64,000 nt of DNA from Isoetes taiwanensis (GCA_021234155.1 JAJEKV010000002.1:20273761-20337760), one strand, 5' to 3'; counted from the first letter of the stretch, positions 19,089-31,528 are shown. Notes: generated by a model not told the origin, from the letters alone. Program-made: numbers and translations.

Positions 19089-19312
19089 CTCGCTTCCCTT
19101 TCCCTATTTCGGCTCTTCCTATTTTAAACGCCTTATAGAGCTTAGCCATTTAAATAATATCTTACATGATATTATTGAGCTTCTACTAACATTAGATGTC
19201 ATTGCCAATTTACTGCCTTGCCTTGCCATTAAATCGTCAATCTCACACACCCATGCTAGTCCACCAAGACCAACGTTCAAGGCCACTCCCCCGAGCTACC
19301 ATATCCATATCA
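19089..19312. other. Short region without recognised content
   Basis: I see no gene or clear repeat between the element A gene copy and the truncated Copia gag. The breakpoint against the Copia lies near 19,313. Confidence 0.3.
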
Positions 19313-20139
19313 GTTTCCAGCTAAGTCAGTTAGCTGTAATAAACCTCTTCCTTGAACATCTTGTAATGCTCCATTTCCTACCTGAATCCTTCTTGAATTT
19401 GCACCGGTTATATTCTTCAGAAATTCAACAGTTTGCACTATTGATCTTTCAGCTCCACTATCAACTATCAAATGATCAGAATTGTCAGCGCACATATTCT
19501 CATTAACAATTGCAAATTCATGAGGTACCTCATCATCATCTTCTTCATTTGTCTTGATCTTATCTTCTTGTTCCCTTGCCGCATAGGTTCTTTCAAGACC
19601 ACGTCCTCTACCTCCTCTTCCAGATCTGGCTGAACTAGCCTCACCTCTGCCTCTTGCAGATTTGCCATAAGTTTTAGGTGTAGGGCATTTTGAAGCCACA
19701 TGCCCTCTACCACCACATGTATAGCAACTGAAATCTTTTTTGAGTCTTGGACATTCATTCTTATAATGACCCATCTCATGACAATTATAGCATACCACTT
19801 TATCCTTTTTCTTAAGCAGCAGAATTTCGGGAGTTTCTTCGGTTTGACCTTGTTTTAATATTTTTTTCTGCTCCCATTCAGTTCTTAGTATATTTTCTGC
19901 CTCCTCTCTTGACTTACAAGAGTTTCTAATAAATAGAGCCAAAGTCTCATTTTCACCAATAGCCCTGGATATTTGTAGCACCTGACTTCTTTCAGATATG
20001 ACAACCCCAGCCCCATTTAAATCAGCAATAAGATTATCAAACTTATTGAAAAATTCAGTTACATCCTCTTCTTCTTTGAGCTTTAACCCCCTTAGTTCAT
20101 TCTCAAGACGATCAATTTGTGAGGATGTCTTCTCCTCAT
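19313..20139 (-). pseudogene. Truncated Copia gag and protease start, minus strand (left arm of inverted pair)
   Basis: The minus strand encodes the Copia gag with two CCHC zinc knuckles (CYNCHEMGHYKNEC and CYTCGGRGHVASKC), an RG-rich stretch, and the protease start LIVDSGAERSIV. It is nearly identical to 33350-34200 on the plus strand. It stops abruptly at about 19,313, so the rest of pol is missing. Its 5' part continues at 31083-32225, the gap being caused by later LINE and Gypsy insertions. Confidence 0.9.
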
Positions 20140-21044
20140 GCGGGGGGGTCAAGCCCTCAGTTCCATATCAGATCTTGTTGCAGGAGACAGGATTCATGCC
20201 CCTACAGCATGCGGCCCTCGATAGACACATTGTTTATTTCCAGAAGGTGGCCAGCATGGGCGACACTCGGCTCCCGCACTTGGCTTATGCTGTGGCGATG
20301 AGCCCGCAACGACTCAGGGCTTGTTGGAAGGACAAGAGAGCCCAGTGGCTAGCGCGCTGGAACGTAGACGCACATAGGTGCATCCAGGTGCACACAGACG
20401 CCGGCCGGGATAGGCTGAGGGGGTACTTGGACTCTTGTTTCCTGGGGAAGCTCTGGGACCACCATGCTCTAGAATAGATAAAGATGGCATACTACAAACA
20501 GCACATAAACTCCACCCTGGTTCGAGGCCCACAACTCTACCTGCGTTCTCAATTGCCCATGAAGAAGCACAGGATCATCGCGTCCATTCGAACAGGGGCC
20601 CACCATCTTTGGCTTGAGACGGGTCGGTGGGTTGGAGAGCCGCGCCAGGACAGGCTTTGTCAGTGTTGCCCGCTGGGGGTTGTTGAGGATGAAAGCCATG
20701 CCTTCCAGAGCTGTCCAGCCTATAGTCAGATTCGGGCTCGCTACATTCTCTTGGTGCGACCTGGTCTGCCCCTGCTACTCAGTACGTTGTCAGTTCGATC
20801 CCTTGGCTCCTACCTCCAGGAGGTTTTGGATCTGCGGACTCACCTCTGCCCCCGGGCGCCTACCTGAGGTGCCGGGAATTCATGTGTATATGTATATTTG
20901 TACAGCTGCCAGCAAGCTTGTTGCTGCGATGGTTTTTCCCTCCTAAAGGGGGGTTTTTTAATCCGGGTAGCAACGGGCTTGCTGCACCCGTGTAACCCGA
21001 TTGGCCTCCGCGGACGATAAAAGAACCTTCCTTCCTTCCTTCCT
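20140..21044 (+). mobile_element. 5'-truncated non-LTR retroelement, copy 1, with CTTC-type tail
   Basis: The plus strand holds only the C-terminal end of a LINE-like protein: LLQETGFMPLQHAALDRHI near 20175, then RLCQCC..VEDESHAFQSCP near 20640-20710, a C-x2-C..H..C module. A 3' UTR follows with TTGGCCTCCGCGGACGATAA and a (CTTC)n tail at 21027-21044. It entered the minus-strand Copia gag; TCCTCAT is present at 20133-20139 and again at 31083-31089. Copy 2 at 49291 has the same 3' UTR phrase. Confidence 0.75.
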
Positions 21045-22632
21045 TGTGGAGCGGTCAGCACAACAGAAATTTTGATTTTTGAGTGAAACAGTGTGGAAAG
21101 AAGCTGCAATGAAGAAGTATGGGCTCAAAATCGACCAAAGTGCATAGTTACAAGGTTATTTTTGAAGATTTTGATGCTTATATTATTGAAGACCATTAGA
21201 AATTCGAATTTTAATGGTAAGGAGAAAGCACAAAGCAGTTTGATTGGAGGAGACCATATTTTTGGATTGATGAGGTGTCAAAATCTTGGAGCTTAAGGAA
21301 GTTTTCCACATGGAGGGCAAAGATTGTATTTTTTAAAGGTCCAGATTTTATTGGAATTGTATAAAAGGAAAACAACGTGAATGAAAAAACCACCCTTTTT
21401 GTGCCTATTCGAGTCTGCTCTCTGCTGATTGCCTGAGCGTCCTGGTACGGATCTGGTCCATCATTGCTTGTGCATGATGTTTCTTTTCTAGTTTATGATA
21501 ATGATGATGCTAGTTTGTGTGAATGAATAAACCTTTTGTGTGTGAGTGTGGTGATGAAATCTGAATGTATTGGCAGCAAGTTTTCACAAAGATTTACCCT
21601 GAAGGAAATCCTTTGTGAATACGGGTGCATCTTACCTTGTATCTGTCTTGAATCTGTGGGAGTATTAAGTTATAATAAGAATCTAAATGGAATGAATAAA
21701 AAATCAGAGATAAAAAGAGAAAGAAAATTATGTTAAATGTGCTGCTGCTCTGTTCTAATCTTCTCTGTAGTTCTGCTATAAATTAATCAGGAAGAACTTA
21801 GAAGCCGGATTTGCTGGTCCTTTGCCATAAAACTGCCCATGCTTGGAAGATATAGCCTGCAAACAACCCAGAACTTCAGCCATTTCCCTGTTGCCTAAGA
21901 ATCCAAGCTATAAAGCAAATCGGCCTGTGTGTTTTCAGAAAATGGTTACCTGCTTCTTGAACCTTTATCATGCCATAGTTAGGACCTGAAGAAGCCGAAA
22001 ATCTGAACCTAACTCAGTCTACTAATTATTAGAGCCCAAGAATTCGCTGTTCATTCTGCAGAAACCGTTACCTGGTGAAGGCTCAACCTGAGAAGAAAAA
22101 AACCGAGTTGAGGAAGGAGGGAAATGGCCGATTTGATCAGGCCATAGCAGAGAAAGTGAGGAGTCGAATCGATTGAAGAGGAGGAAGCCGGATTTGCCTT
22201 GGTCGCTGCCCCTTCTCGAACAGGTTTTCGCCCTAAACGAATATTTACGTGAAGACCTAACTAAATGTTAACCTAACAATTTTTACAACAATTTCATAAG
22301 TCCTATTAATAAGTTAAACCTTGTGATTTCCCTATACATAAAAGAAAAAAGAAAAAGATAAAAATAAAATAACAAGGAGAACATCATGTGATGCTAAAAC
22401 AAATCGAGGATAATAAATATTACAAGTTTGCACTCACATAATAATTAATGCAAGGAGTAAAAGGAAGCGGTGCGGCTAGGCTTAAGGGGTATAACGGAAG
22501 TTATGAGCCTAGTTGTGGTGGTGTTGGCGTAAGTAATTAACGGAATTATATTTCGCTGTCATGAGTATTATTATTTTGTCATCCATTGCCTAAGAACTCT
22601 GTCGGGCTTGGGGTAGGTTGACCCGGCCAACA
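21045..22632 (+). repeat. Gypsy 5' LTR (1588 bp)
   Basis: It starts TGTGGAGCGGTCAGCAC and ends CCCGGCCAACA. The partner LTR is at 29499-31081. The two differ at only a few places (for example near 21400-21450 and 22120-22150), which indicates a recent insertion. An ORF of 67 codons occurs identically in both LTRs at 21093 and 29547; it is an LTR feature, not called as a gene. Confidence 0.95.
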
Positions 22633-22660
22633 TTTAGTGGGGGGCATTGCGAGAAACTTA
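22633..22660 (+). promoter_or_regulatory. Candidate Gypsy primer binding site
   Basis: Directly after the 5' LTR the sequence reads TTTAGTGGGGGGCATTGCG. It loosely resembles the TGGCGCCGTTGCC-type site used by many plant Gypsy elements. The match is imperfect, so the priming tRNA is not assigned. Confidence 0.4.
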
Positions 22661-23042
22661 ACTAAAGGGTATTTGTGTTGACGAATAATAGTACAACTCT
22701 TGAATTTTTTGTTATATTTTCGAAAAAAAAAAGAAAAAAAAGAAAAAAAATAAAATTAATTAAATTTTTGTTGGATGTATAATGGCATGCAGGAATGGAA
22801 AATTGGCCACATTTACCCATCACTAAGCACAAAGTACTTATTTTAAATAATCCTCGTAAGAGAATTCAACCTAATAGTGGTTGGGGAGACGGTGGACCAT
22901 GGGAGGAACCACAACCAATTCCTGGATGGATGGGAACAAGAAGAATTTGTAAGAAGACTTAGGCAATCTTCATTTGAAGAATTTTGTAAAGCCAAGAGGG
23001 GCATCCACCTCTACGTAATTAAAAAAGTTATTTGTTCGATAA
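22661..23042 (+). other. Gypsy leader with A-rich tract
   Basis: This is untranslated leader, with an A-rich run of (GAAAAAAA)-like units at 22720-22755. A short frame from 22877 (GWEQEEFVRRLRQSSFEEF) may be the N-terminus of gag, offset from the main frame. Confidence 0.4.
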
Positions 23043-24495
23043 TTAAAGTTTTTGCATGAATTGGGGCCTGGATGCTGAAAGGAGAAAGAAGAGCATCGAG
23101 AAGCAAGAGGCTGAACGTAGTGCTAGACTAGAGTTTAGAGAACAAAAAAGAAGGGAATTAAAAGAGCAAGTCTTGGAAGAAGAAAGACTGTTAGTAGAGC
23201 AAGGGTTTAGTAGCAGTAGCACCATACCCTCTAGCCCTGGGGAAAGTAGTGAAGAGGAAACCAGTTTATTAACTCCTTCTAATACTTCGATTCTTAATCC
23301 CATGGCAACTAAAACTTCTAAAATGAAATACCCAACCTTTTCACCTTTAAAAGGGGGGGAGGCTGATTCTCACATTCAATCATTTTTTACTATTAGTGAG
23401 GCCAATCAAGAGGATGGTAATGCCGAAAGACTTAGGCTGTTTGGAGCAACCTTAGAGGATGGGGCAATGGAATGGTATAGAACCTCTAGGAGTATTACCC
23501 CTTTTTTGACTTGGGATGACCTTAGAAAAGCATTTTTAAAGGCCTTTAGGCCTATTGGCCTTCAAGAAAGAATAAATGATGAGCTAACATATTTACGCTT
23601 GCTGCCTAATGAAAGTCTGCAGAGCTATGTCTTTGAGGTTTAGGCGGTTGGTAGCCAAAGAGAGCCCACCCCTACAGTTGAGGATCAAGTAAGATACTTT
23701 ACAAATGGGTTACCACCGGATTTGGGCTTTTTCACTAAGGGTCAAACCCCAGCAGATTTAGAAAGTGCCATCAAGATTGCAGCTAGCTGGGAACAAGCCA
23801 AGCTAACTATGGCCCGCCATTATAATCCGGGTTGATTATGCCTTACGTGTTGGGTGGGGTAGCCCTCAAGAACCCTCTAGAACCCCTTTAGCAAGCCCTC
23901 ACTTGGGAATGTTGGGTGTCACGCCCTAGTGACTTGGGTACCATAGATTATAGTAGGCTAGCCACATTAGGGAGTGGTGCCCCAATAACAAAGCCAACCA
24001 TAGAGGAAGGGGTTGATAAAAAGTTAGAAAAGGTGGTAGAGACTCTTACTAATAAAATGAACGAGATGCAATTGAATTGGGTAAGAGGTGTGAGTAATAA
24101 GCCACAAGTAAACAATGAGAGGACTAACATGTGGTGTGTGAAATGCAAAGGTTATGGCCATTTACCATCTGAGTGTCCTACTCCTGCAAACATACCAATT
24201 CCTTGCAAAAAGTGTGGTAAAACTAATCACCCTGAGAAAAGATGCTATTTTTTGGAGAATGGAAGCTAACCCTAATACCCCTACCCCTACTTATCAAGCA
24301 CAACCCTTTTATCCTGCGGCTTATGCTACCAGCGTGGAGGAAAGGCAAAATCGTCCTAGAGTTATGAAGAGGCCTCCACCCCAATGTTATAGATGTGGAG
24401 AGATAGGTCATATAGCACCTCGTTGTCCTAATCCTATGAGACAAGTTGGATATCAACCCATATGCGGGATCACGCCAAACCCAAGGCCTACATAG
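23043..24495 (+). pseudogene. Gypsy gag with retrotrans_gag domain and three zinc knuckles
   Basis: A Glu/Arg-rich coiled-coil start (23056-23200) is followed by KYPTFSPLKGGEADSHI.., LFGATLEDGAMEWY and FLTWDDLRKAFLKAF, the retrotrans_gag capsid core. After a stop at 23641 and further shifts come CVKCKGYGHLPSEC, CKKCGKTNHPEKRC and CYRCGEIGHIAPRC, three CCHC zinc knuckles that bind RNA. Three separate frames carry these parts, so the gene is not intact. Gag would form the particle that packages the element RNA. Confidence 0.85.
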
Positions 24496-25330
24496 CCAAG
24501 AAAAATTGTCCTCACAAATTAAAGGCAAGAGGGGAACCATCTTCTAATAATAAGGAAAGGAAGTGGTGGTAGATAGTCGAGTTGTGTATGTGGGCGAAGT
24601 TAATATCCCAAGTTATGTTGTGGAGACTAGGGGGGCAAGAAGACTCGAGAGAAGGAGAAAATGAAGCACATGTGATAAATGAAGGGGATAATGAAGTTAG
24701 TGAGGTTGAGGAACCCAAGGCGTTGTTTGAAGATATTGACCAACTCCCCCATCCAATGGAAGTTAAAGAAATTTTAAATGATTTCGAGTCTAATAAAGAA
24801 AATACGGATAAGGGTAAGCGTAAAGAAGTACACTAGAGTTTTGAATTTAAAGGAAGAACAACCCTATGATATTTTTTGAAGGATTTGGAAAATAAAAGTC
24901 CTTCCTTAACATTCAAACAATTATTGCAAATCGCTCCTAGTTGTCGTAAGGTGGTCTTGGCGCATTAAAAAGTCATAAAGAAGTAGTTGTCATTGCATGG
25001 CCTATAATTGCGGATATGAGTTCACCTTGTGCGGATGTGGAAATAAGTGGGAAGTGATACGAAATTGCACTATTGATGGGGGCTCGGTGAACATTATGCA
25101 CGAGAGTATGTGGAAAAACTAGATTTGCGGAACCTATGCCCGTAAGTTTTATAGTGAGGATGGCTGATCAGCGAAAGGTAACACCTTTGGGATTAGTTCT
25201 TGGGATTAAAACCTTAATTCTTTGGTGTGACTTTCTTTGTGGATTATGTCATTTTAAAGATGCCAAATAGTGCATGCACTTATCCATTATTGTTAGGAAG
25301 GCCATGGTTAATGCAAGCATCAGCTAAACA
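24496..25330 (+). pseudogene. Gypsy protease region and acidic linker (degenerate)
   Basis: An acidic linker (24582-24836) precedes a short protease-like block near 25060-25100 reading CTIDGGSVN, where DGG stands for the usual DSG/DTG active site. PLLLGRPWL-like codons follow near 25280. The pattern fits a retropepsin, but stops and shifts are frequent and no single frame spans it. Confidence 0.5.
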
Positions 25331-25757
25331 TGATTGGTCTGAGGCTATTTGCAAATTGGAGATGGGAATAATTTAATCAAGATAAGGGTCCATGTTCAAT
25401 CCGGTAATAAGGATGACAATGATAGTGATACTAGTTCCTCAATTGAAGATATGCATGTTGATAATAATGATGATGATGTAGATAATAACGAAAATAATAA
25501 TGAAATAGAAGTAGACCAAGTTTATGTAGAGCAAGAGGGTTATGAAAAACTAACAATGAGGGATGATACTTCATACGTGGCTTTAGAGGAATGGATGAAT
25601 GGTGTAAATGTTTTTTCTTTGTAAATGTGGAAGAAGTAAAATGAAACTATAAAGGAAGAAGAAGAGGAGATATCACAGTACTTCTCAAAATTTGAGGAGG
25701 GAGAACCCAAGCTAAAAAAGAAACCCCCCTCCCATTGTGCATCCAAGGAGGTCCAAC
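25331..25757 (+). pseudogene. Gypsy acidic inter-domain segment
   Basis: A plus-strand frame (25349-25624) rich in Asp and Asn lies between protease and RT. Such low-complexity linkers are common in plant Gypsy polyproteins. No motif is visible. Confidence 0.4.
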
Positions 25758-26640
25758 AAATGCTAACCCGTCCCACTTATGATGAGTTGAATTTAGGTAC
25801 CGGGAGAACCCAAGATGGTGCGATTGGGGAAAACTTAATCTTGGTGAAGAACATAAAAGAATATAAGGATCTCCTCATGGAGTTTAAGGATGTCTTTGCA
25901 TGGGCGTATGAGGATCTGAAGGGTATATCACCTAGAGTTAAGTGTGCATAGAATTGTACTTGAAGCTAACACAAAAGCTATAAGGCAACGACCCTACAGG
26001 ATGAACCCTCATTACTCAAAAGGTGGTAAGGGAAAATTTGGATAATTTAATTAAAGCTAAGTTTATTGAACCGGTGGAAACTAGTGAGTGGTTGTCCCCA
26101 ATAGTTATAGTTCCAAAGAAGTCTAAAAATTAAGGGTGTGTGTGGACTATAGAAAATTAAATCTTTGCCACCATTAAGGATGGGTTTCTGTTCCTTTTCG
26201 ATAACGTTATTGATTGGGTTCTTTGGCCATGAGTATTATTCTTTTCTTGGCCGGGTTGATGGGTACAATCGGTGAGTATTGCCAAGGAAGATAGGGAAAA
26301 AACCACATTTGTCACGGAATGGGGTGCTACATGTATAAGGTTATGCCATTTGGGTTGTGTAATGCTCCTGCCACTTTCCAAAGGGGTAGTTACGGGTGCA
26401 TTTAAAGATTATCTAAGAGAGTTTATGGAAGTGTTTCTTGATGATTTACGTGTTTTAGTACCGAGGCAAGAACATCGGGAGAAACTTCAGTTATGCTTTA
26501 TGAAATGTCGAGAATATGGTATATCTCTAAACCCTATGAAATGTTTGTTTGGAGTTACCCATGGGGCGTTGTTGGGTAGGATCATTTCGGGCAAGGGTAT
26601 TGCAATTGACCACGATAAGACTAAAGTTATTTGAATTGGA
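25758..26640 (+). pseudogene. Gypsy reverse transcriptase (frameshifted)
   Basis: The order of motifs is KDVFAWAYEDLKG (25880), AIRQRPYRMNP (25980), FIEPVETSEW then SPIVIVPKK (26060-26130), a PFGLCNAPATFQ-like block in another frame (26345-26385), VFLDDLRV (26430), and [12 protein letters not shown] (26520-26555). VFLDD replaces the usual YxDD-type site but keeps both Asp. Several stops interrupt it. This is the Ty3/Gypsy RT that copies genomic RNA. Confidence 0.85.
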
Positions 26641-27240
26641 GCCACCTACTAACATTAAGCAATTACAAGCATTTCTTGGGCATATAGGGTATCATCGAAG
26701 ATTCATAAGATATTATGCTAATAAGGCTTTACCATTAACCGCACTCCTTAAAGGGGAAAGAATATCGGTGGACACAAGAATGTCAAAAAGCATTTACAAG
26801 TTTAAAAAGAAGCACTAATAACTGCACCCATACTTAGTTTTCCTAATTGGGAAAGGGAATTTCATGTCCATGTAGACTCTTGAGGATATGCAATAGGAAG
26901 TATTTTGTCAACCACAACAAGATGGGTGGGATCATCCAATTTATTATGCTAGTCGTCAATTGTCTTATGCGAGAAAAGAATTATTCAACAACCGAAAGGG
27001 AAGGATTGGGCATGATTTATTCAATTATAAAGTTTCGCCACTATTTATTGGGAAAAAGAATTTGTATTTTTGTTGACCACCAAGCATTGAGATATTTAAT
27101 TTTAAAACCTTACTTGAGCGGGAAGAATAACTAGATGGTTACTCATGTTGCAAGAGTTTCAATTTAATTATAATTGTAAAACCAGGAAAATCTCATGCAC
27201 CTGCGACCATTTATCGCGATTATTGAGTGATTCTAACGAT
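26641..27240 (+). pseudogene. Gypsy RNase H (frameshifted)
   Basis: [20 protein letters not shown] (26660-26720) is the RT connection. NYSTTEREGLGMIYSI and FVDHQALRYL (26980-27095) are the RT_RNaseH motifs, including the VDHQAL block shared by plant Gypsy elements. Frames change at 26640, 26818 and 26930. The enzyme removes RNA from the hybrid during reverse transcription. Confidence 0.8.
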
Positions 27241-28631
27241 AAAGGGGTAAAAGATGACTTGCGATGCTAACTTTTGTTTATGGTGGCTTTGCGGTTCGAA
27301 TGGTATGTTGATGTGGCGAATTCCTTTCCACTTTGGTGAATTTCAGATGATATGAGAGCCATAGAAAGGAAAAGATTAATTCAAAAATGTAAACCTTTCA
27401 CTTTTGCTGGCGGAACCTTGTATAGGGTAGGTAAAGATGATATCTAGCGTAGATGCATATTCCCTCATGAAGTGCAAAAGGTCATTAGAGCTTGCCATGG
27501 TTCCCCTATTTGGAGGTCATTTTGCTTCAGATGTCCTTTGCTAAGAAAGTGTTAAATGTTGGTTATTGGTGGCCTAGTTTGTACCATGATGTAACAATCC
27601 GAGGTAAAACATTGTGACCTTTGCCAAAGATTGGGTCGGCCTACTAGGCGAGATTCTATGCCTCACGAACCCGATAGTTCCCATATTACCTTTTGAAAAA
27701 TGGGGATAGATTTTGTAGGTCCCATTAATCCTCCTTCAGCTCAAACCCGTTGTGAGTATATATTGGTGTGTGCGGATTATGTTACCAAATGGGTTGAGGC
27801 AAAAGCATTGAGAAATGCTAATGCAGCTAGTGTAGCAACTTTCTTATATGAAAACATCATTACTAGGTTCGGTTGTCCCTTAGAGTTGGTTAGTGATAGA
27901 GGTTCACACTTTATCAATGATGTGGTCGCTACCTTGGTGAGGCGCCACGCCATAGCCCATAGAAAGAGTACACCCTATCATCCCTCAAGCTAATGGCCAA
28001 GGAGGGTTGAAAGAACCAATAAAACTCTATGTAATATAATGACGAAGATTTGTAACGCTAATAGGACTGATTGGGATAAGAGATTGTTAGATGCATTATG
28101 GGCCTATAGAATAGCTTACAAAGTTACCACGAAATCTACTCCCTTCATGTTAGTGTATGGCCAAGAGGCCATCTTACCTATTGAAATAGAAATTCCATCA
28201 TTACGAGTGGCTGTAAGGGAAAAGCTAGATGAAGATGGTAGTCTTAAAGGCACGCTTTGCAAGAATTAGAGAAGCTAGATGAAGTACGTCTTCATGCATA
28301 CATGGCTAGAGAAGCACTCCAAAGGCAACGTAAAACATGGTATGATGCTCATAATAAAAATAAAGAATTTGTGGAAAATGATTTGGTATTGTTATATGAT
28401 TCAAAACATTGGAAGAAACCTGGAAAGTTGAGAATGAGATGGGCAGCACCATATGTAGTCCTTAAAATTTTTCCTAACGGTTCTGTGTCATTGCAAGATT
28501 TTCTGGGAATGAGCTCCCAGCGAATTAATGGTGCCCGATCTTTAAGCCATATTATGCACCAAGGACTTTTAAGAAACTTCCAGATGCAATGTAATTCATC
28601 GAGAGCGATGAATACATTTAAGGGGGGATAA
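27241..28631 (+). pseudogene. Gypsy integrase (rve core with zinc region)
   Basis: A degenerate HHCC zinc region lies at about 27480-27640 (C..CQRLGRPTRRDSMP). The core begins GIDFVGPINPPS (first Asp), continues LVCADYVTKWVEAKAL and LVSDRGSHFIND (second Asp), and ends RIAYKVTTKSTPF..LVYGQEAILPIE after a frameshift at the NGQxERxN block near 27990. The last frame (28257-28631) is the C-terminal domain with a PGKLRMRWAAPYVV block. Integrase after RNase H confirms the Ty3/Gypsy class. Confidence 0.85.
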
Positions 28632-29482
28632 TAGCATAATAAGGGAAAATTTTATAAAAAAGTGGAAAAAAAAAATAAATAAATAAATAAATAAATAAAG
28701 AATTAATAAATAAAGAATTTGATTCATCTGCTTGCTCTCCGTATTACTCAAATTCATCTCATTTTTCATTCTTACACCTCATTCAATCCATAAAGGCGCC
28801 TTAAAATCAACGCATCCGGGTGACAATTTGTTACTAACTTTTATGGTTTCCATGATAGGTTCACCTGCTTGTCTCCATTTTTGTCAATTCATTTCACATT
28901 ACATTCATCCACTCCATGTCAATCCATTAAAGTCTGCCATGTAAGCTTTACCATCAGGCAGCAATGTTTTTACTAATTTTTTGTTTCCATGGCAGGTTCA
29001 CCTGGTTGTTCTTCATAATTAGTCAAACCATACACCTTTCATTCATTCATATCATTCAAATCATAAAGTCTTTGAATCAGCTTCACCATATTAGCACCAT
29101 ATGTTCTACTAACGTTATTTTTTATTGCCCGGGGAGCATCATTTTTTCCATCATTTCATGTTCATACATTTTTAGTTGGCTTACCAACCATGACCATTGT
29201 TTTCTTTACCATTGTTTTCCATTTCCCGTATTCTTTGGCCATTGTCTTCATCCCGGAAGTTCAAAATAGGCACGGAATAGGATGAGGTTGATGCGGATCG
29301 AGAGGACCTAACAAGGATAGTGACATCATTATTACGGGGTTTTTCCTCGAAAACCCGAAAGGGCGAGGTTTTTAATCGGTTAATAATGGTGTTGCTACTT
29401 GCTAAGGGAAATGAGAAGTTCTAGTCCAATCTTTTATCATCGAGCAGATTTTTGAAAGCAAATTCGTCGAGGCGTCGAATAC
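28632..29482 (+). other. Gypsy 3' non-coding spacer with (AAAT)n
   Basis: This untranslated stretch of about 0.85 kb lies between integrase and the 3' LTR. It contains an (AAAT)n microsatellite at 28667-28700. Short open frames here show no family resemblance. Confidence 0.5.
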
Positions 29483-29498
29483 AAGTAAGGGGGGATAA
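29483..29498 (+). promoter_or_regulatory. Gypsy polypurine tract
   Basis: AAGTAAGGGGGGATAA directly precedes the 3' LTR start TGTGG. It is the expected plus-strand primer for second-strand synthesis. Confidence 0.85.
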
Positions 29499-31081
29499 TG
29501 TGGAGCGGTCAGCACAACAGAAATTTTGATTTTTGAGTGAAACAGTGTGGAAAGAAGCTGCAATGAAGAAGTATGGGCTCAAAATCGACCAAAGTGCATA
29601 GTTACAAGGTTATTTTTGAAGATTTTGATGCTTATATTATTGAAGACCATTAGAAATTCGAATTTTAATGGTAAGGAGAAAGCACAAAGCAGTTTGATTG
29701 GAGGAGACCATATTTTTGGATTGATGAGGTGTCAAAATCTTGGAGCTTAAGGAAGTTTTCCACATGGAGGGCAAAGATTGTATTTTTTAAAGGTCCAGAT
29801 TTTATTGGAATTGTATAAAAGGAAAACAACGTGAATGAAAAACCACCTTTTTGTGCCTATTCGACGCTCTCTCTGCTGATTGCTGGCGTCTCCATGCGGA
29901 TCCTGGTCCATCATTGCTTGTGCATGATGTTTCTTTTCTAGTTTATGATAATGATGATGCTAGTTTGTGTGAATGAATAAACCTTTTGTGTGTGAGTGTG
30001 GTGATGAAATCTGAATGTATTGGCAGCAAGTTTTCACAAAGATTTACCCTGAAGGAAATCCTTTGTGAATACGGGTGCATCTTACCTTGTATCTGTCTTG
30101 AATCTGTGGGAGTATTAAGTTATAATAAGAATCTAAATGGAATGAATAAAAAATCAGAGATAAAAAGAGAAAGAAAATTATGTTAAATGTGTTGCTGCTC
30201 TGTTCTAATCTTCTCTGTAGTTCTGCTATAAATTAATCAGGAAGAACTTAGAAGCCGGATTTGCTGGTCCTTTGCCATAAAACTGCCCATGCTTGGAAGA
30301 TATAGCATGCAAACAACCCAGAACTTCAGCCATTTCCCTGTTGCCTAAGAATCCAAGCTATAAAGCAAATCGGCCTGTGTGTTTTCAGAAAATGGTTACC
30401 TGCTTCTTGAACCTTTATCATGCCATAGTTAGGACCTGAAGAAGCCGAAAATCTGAACCTAACTCAGTCTACTAATTATTAGAGCCCAAGAATTCGCTGT
30501 TCATTCTGCAGAAACCGTTACCTGGTGAAGGCTCAACCTGAGAAGAAAAAAACCGAGTAGAGGAAGGAGGGAAATGGCCGATTTGATCGGGGCCATATGA
30601 GAAAGTGAGGAGTCGAATCGATTGAAGAGGAGGAAGCCGGATTTACCTTGGTCGCTGCCCCTTCTCGAACAGGTTTTCGCCCTAAACGAATATTTACGTG
30701 AAGACCTAACTAAATGTTAACCTAACAATTTTTACAACAATTTCATAAGTCCTATTAATAAGTTAAACCTTGTGATTTCCCTATACATAAAAGAAAAAAG
30801 AAAAAGATAAAAATAAAATAACAAGGAGAACATCATGTGATGCTAAAACAAATCGAGGATAATAAATATTACAAGTTTGCACTCACATAATAATTAATGC
30901 AAGGAGTAAAAGGAAGCGGTGCGGCTAGGCTTAAGGGGTATAACGGAAGTTATGAGCCTAGTTGTGGTGGTGTTGGCGTAAGTAATTAACGGAATTATAT
31001 TTCGCTGTCATGAGTATTATTATTTTGTCATCCATTGCCTAAGAACTCTGTCGGGCTTGGGGTAGGTTGACCCGGCCAACA
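29499..31081 (+). repeat. Gypsy 3' LTR (1583 bp)
   Basis: It matches 21045-22632 almost base for base and ends CCCGGCCAACA. It is followed by the TTCCT target duplication and then Copia sequence in minus orientation. Confidence 0.95.
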
Positions 31082-31082
31082 T

Positions 31083-31528
31083 TCCTCATAATATTTAAGC
31101 AGAAATTTCCACATTTCTCTAGGACTTAGAGACCTTAACTTCACGCGTATAGTGGGACTTACCTTACATGTGATTATGCCTTGTGCTTCTCTTGTTTTGG
31201 CTAGCAAAGACTTGCCTCCTGTAGTGGCACCAGCACTGCCTCCAGCTCCAGATGCTCCAGCACCTGCTCCTGCATCTCCTGATGCTGGAGTCCCTGTTGC
31301 AGACTGCCCTGCAGCTCCAACAACTTAGCTTGATGAAGCTGTCCTTGTAAGCACACCTGTACCTACAGTTCCTGCTGGATCTACCAGCTCCCAAAGGTCC
31401 TCCACCTCCAATATGTGTGCTATGGCATCTTTCCAATCTTGGAAACCTGGACCTCCTTTGTAAACCTCAACAGTGTTCAATAAAGATGCTCCAAATCTGC
31501 TAGACATGTTAACCAGCTCTGATACCAA
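31083..31528 (-). pseudogene. Copia gag N-terminus, minus strand (continues from 20139)
   Basis: Read leftward on the minus strand, gag starts MSSRFGASLLNTVEVYKGG.., followed by DWKDAIAHILEVEDLWELVD and a Gly/Ala/Thr-rich linker with one stop. It joins the 19313-20139 piece once the nested LINE and Gypsy are removed. The primer binding site GCTCTGATACCA (31516-31527) is present at its start. Compared with this copy, the plus-strand copy lacks about 41 bp in the N-terminal region. Confidence 0.85.

Larger units (their letters stand above)
21045..31081 (+). mobile_element. Complete Ty3/Gypsy retrotransposon (10.0 kb)
   Basis: Two 1.58-kb LTRs enclose gag, protease, RT, RNase H and integrase in the Ty3/Gypsy order (integrase last). 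Five-base target duplications TTCCT flank it exactly (21040-21044 and 31082-31086). The coding region contains many stops and frameshifts. It sits in the microsatellite tail of a LINE, itself inside a Copia. Confidence 0.95.

Noticed and set aside
21093-29750. Identical short ORFs at 21093/29547 and 21536/29986 as duplicated genes
   Set aside because: They lie at the same positions of the two Gypsy LTRs and are duplicated with them.
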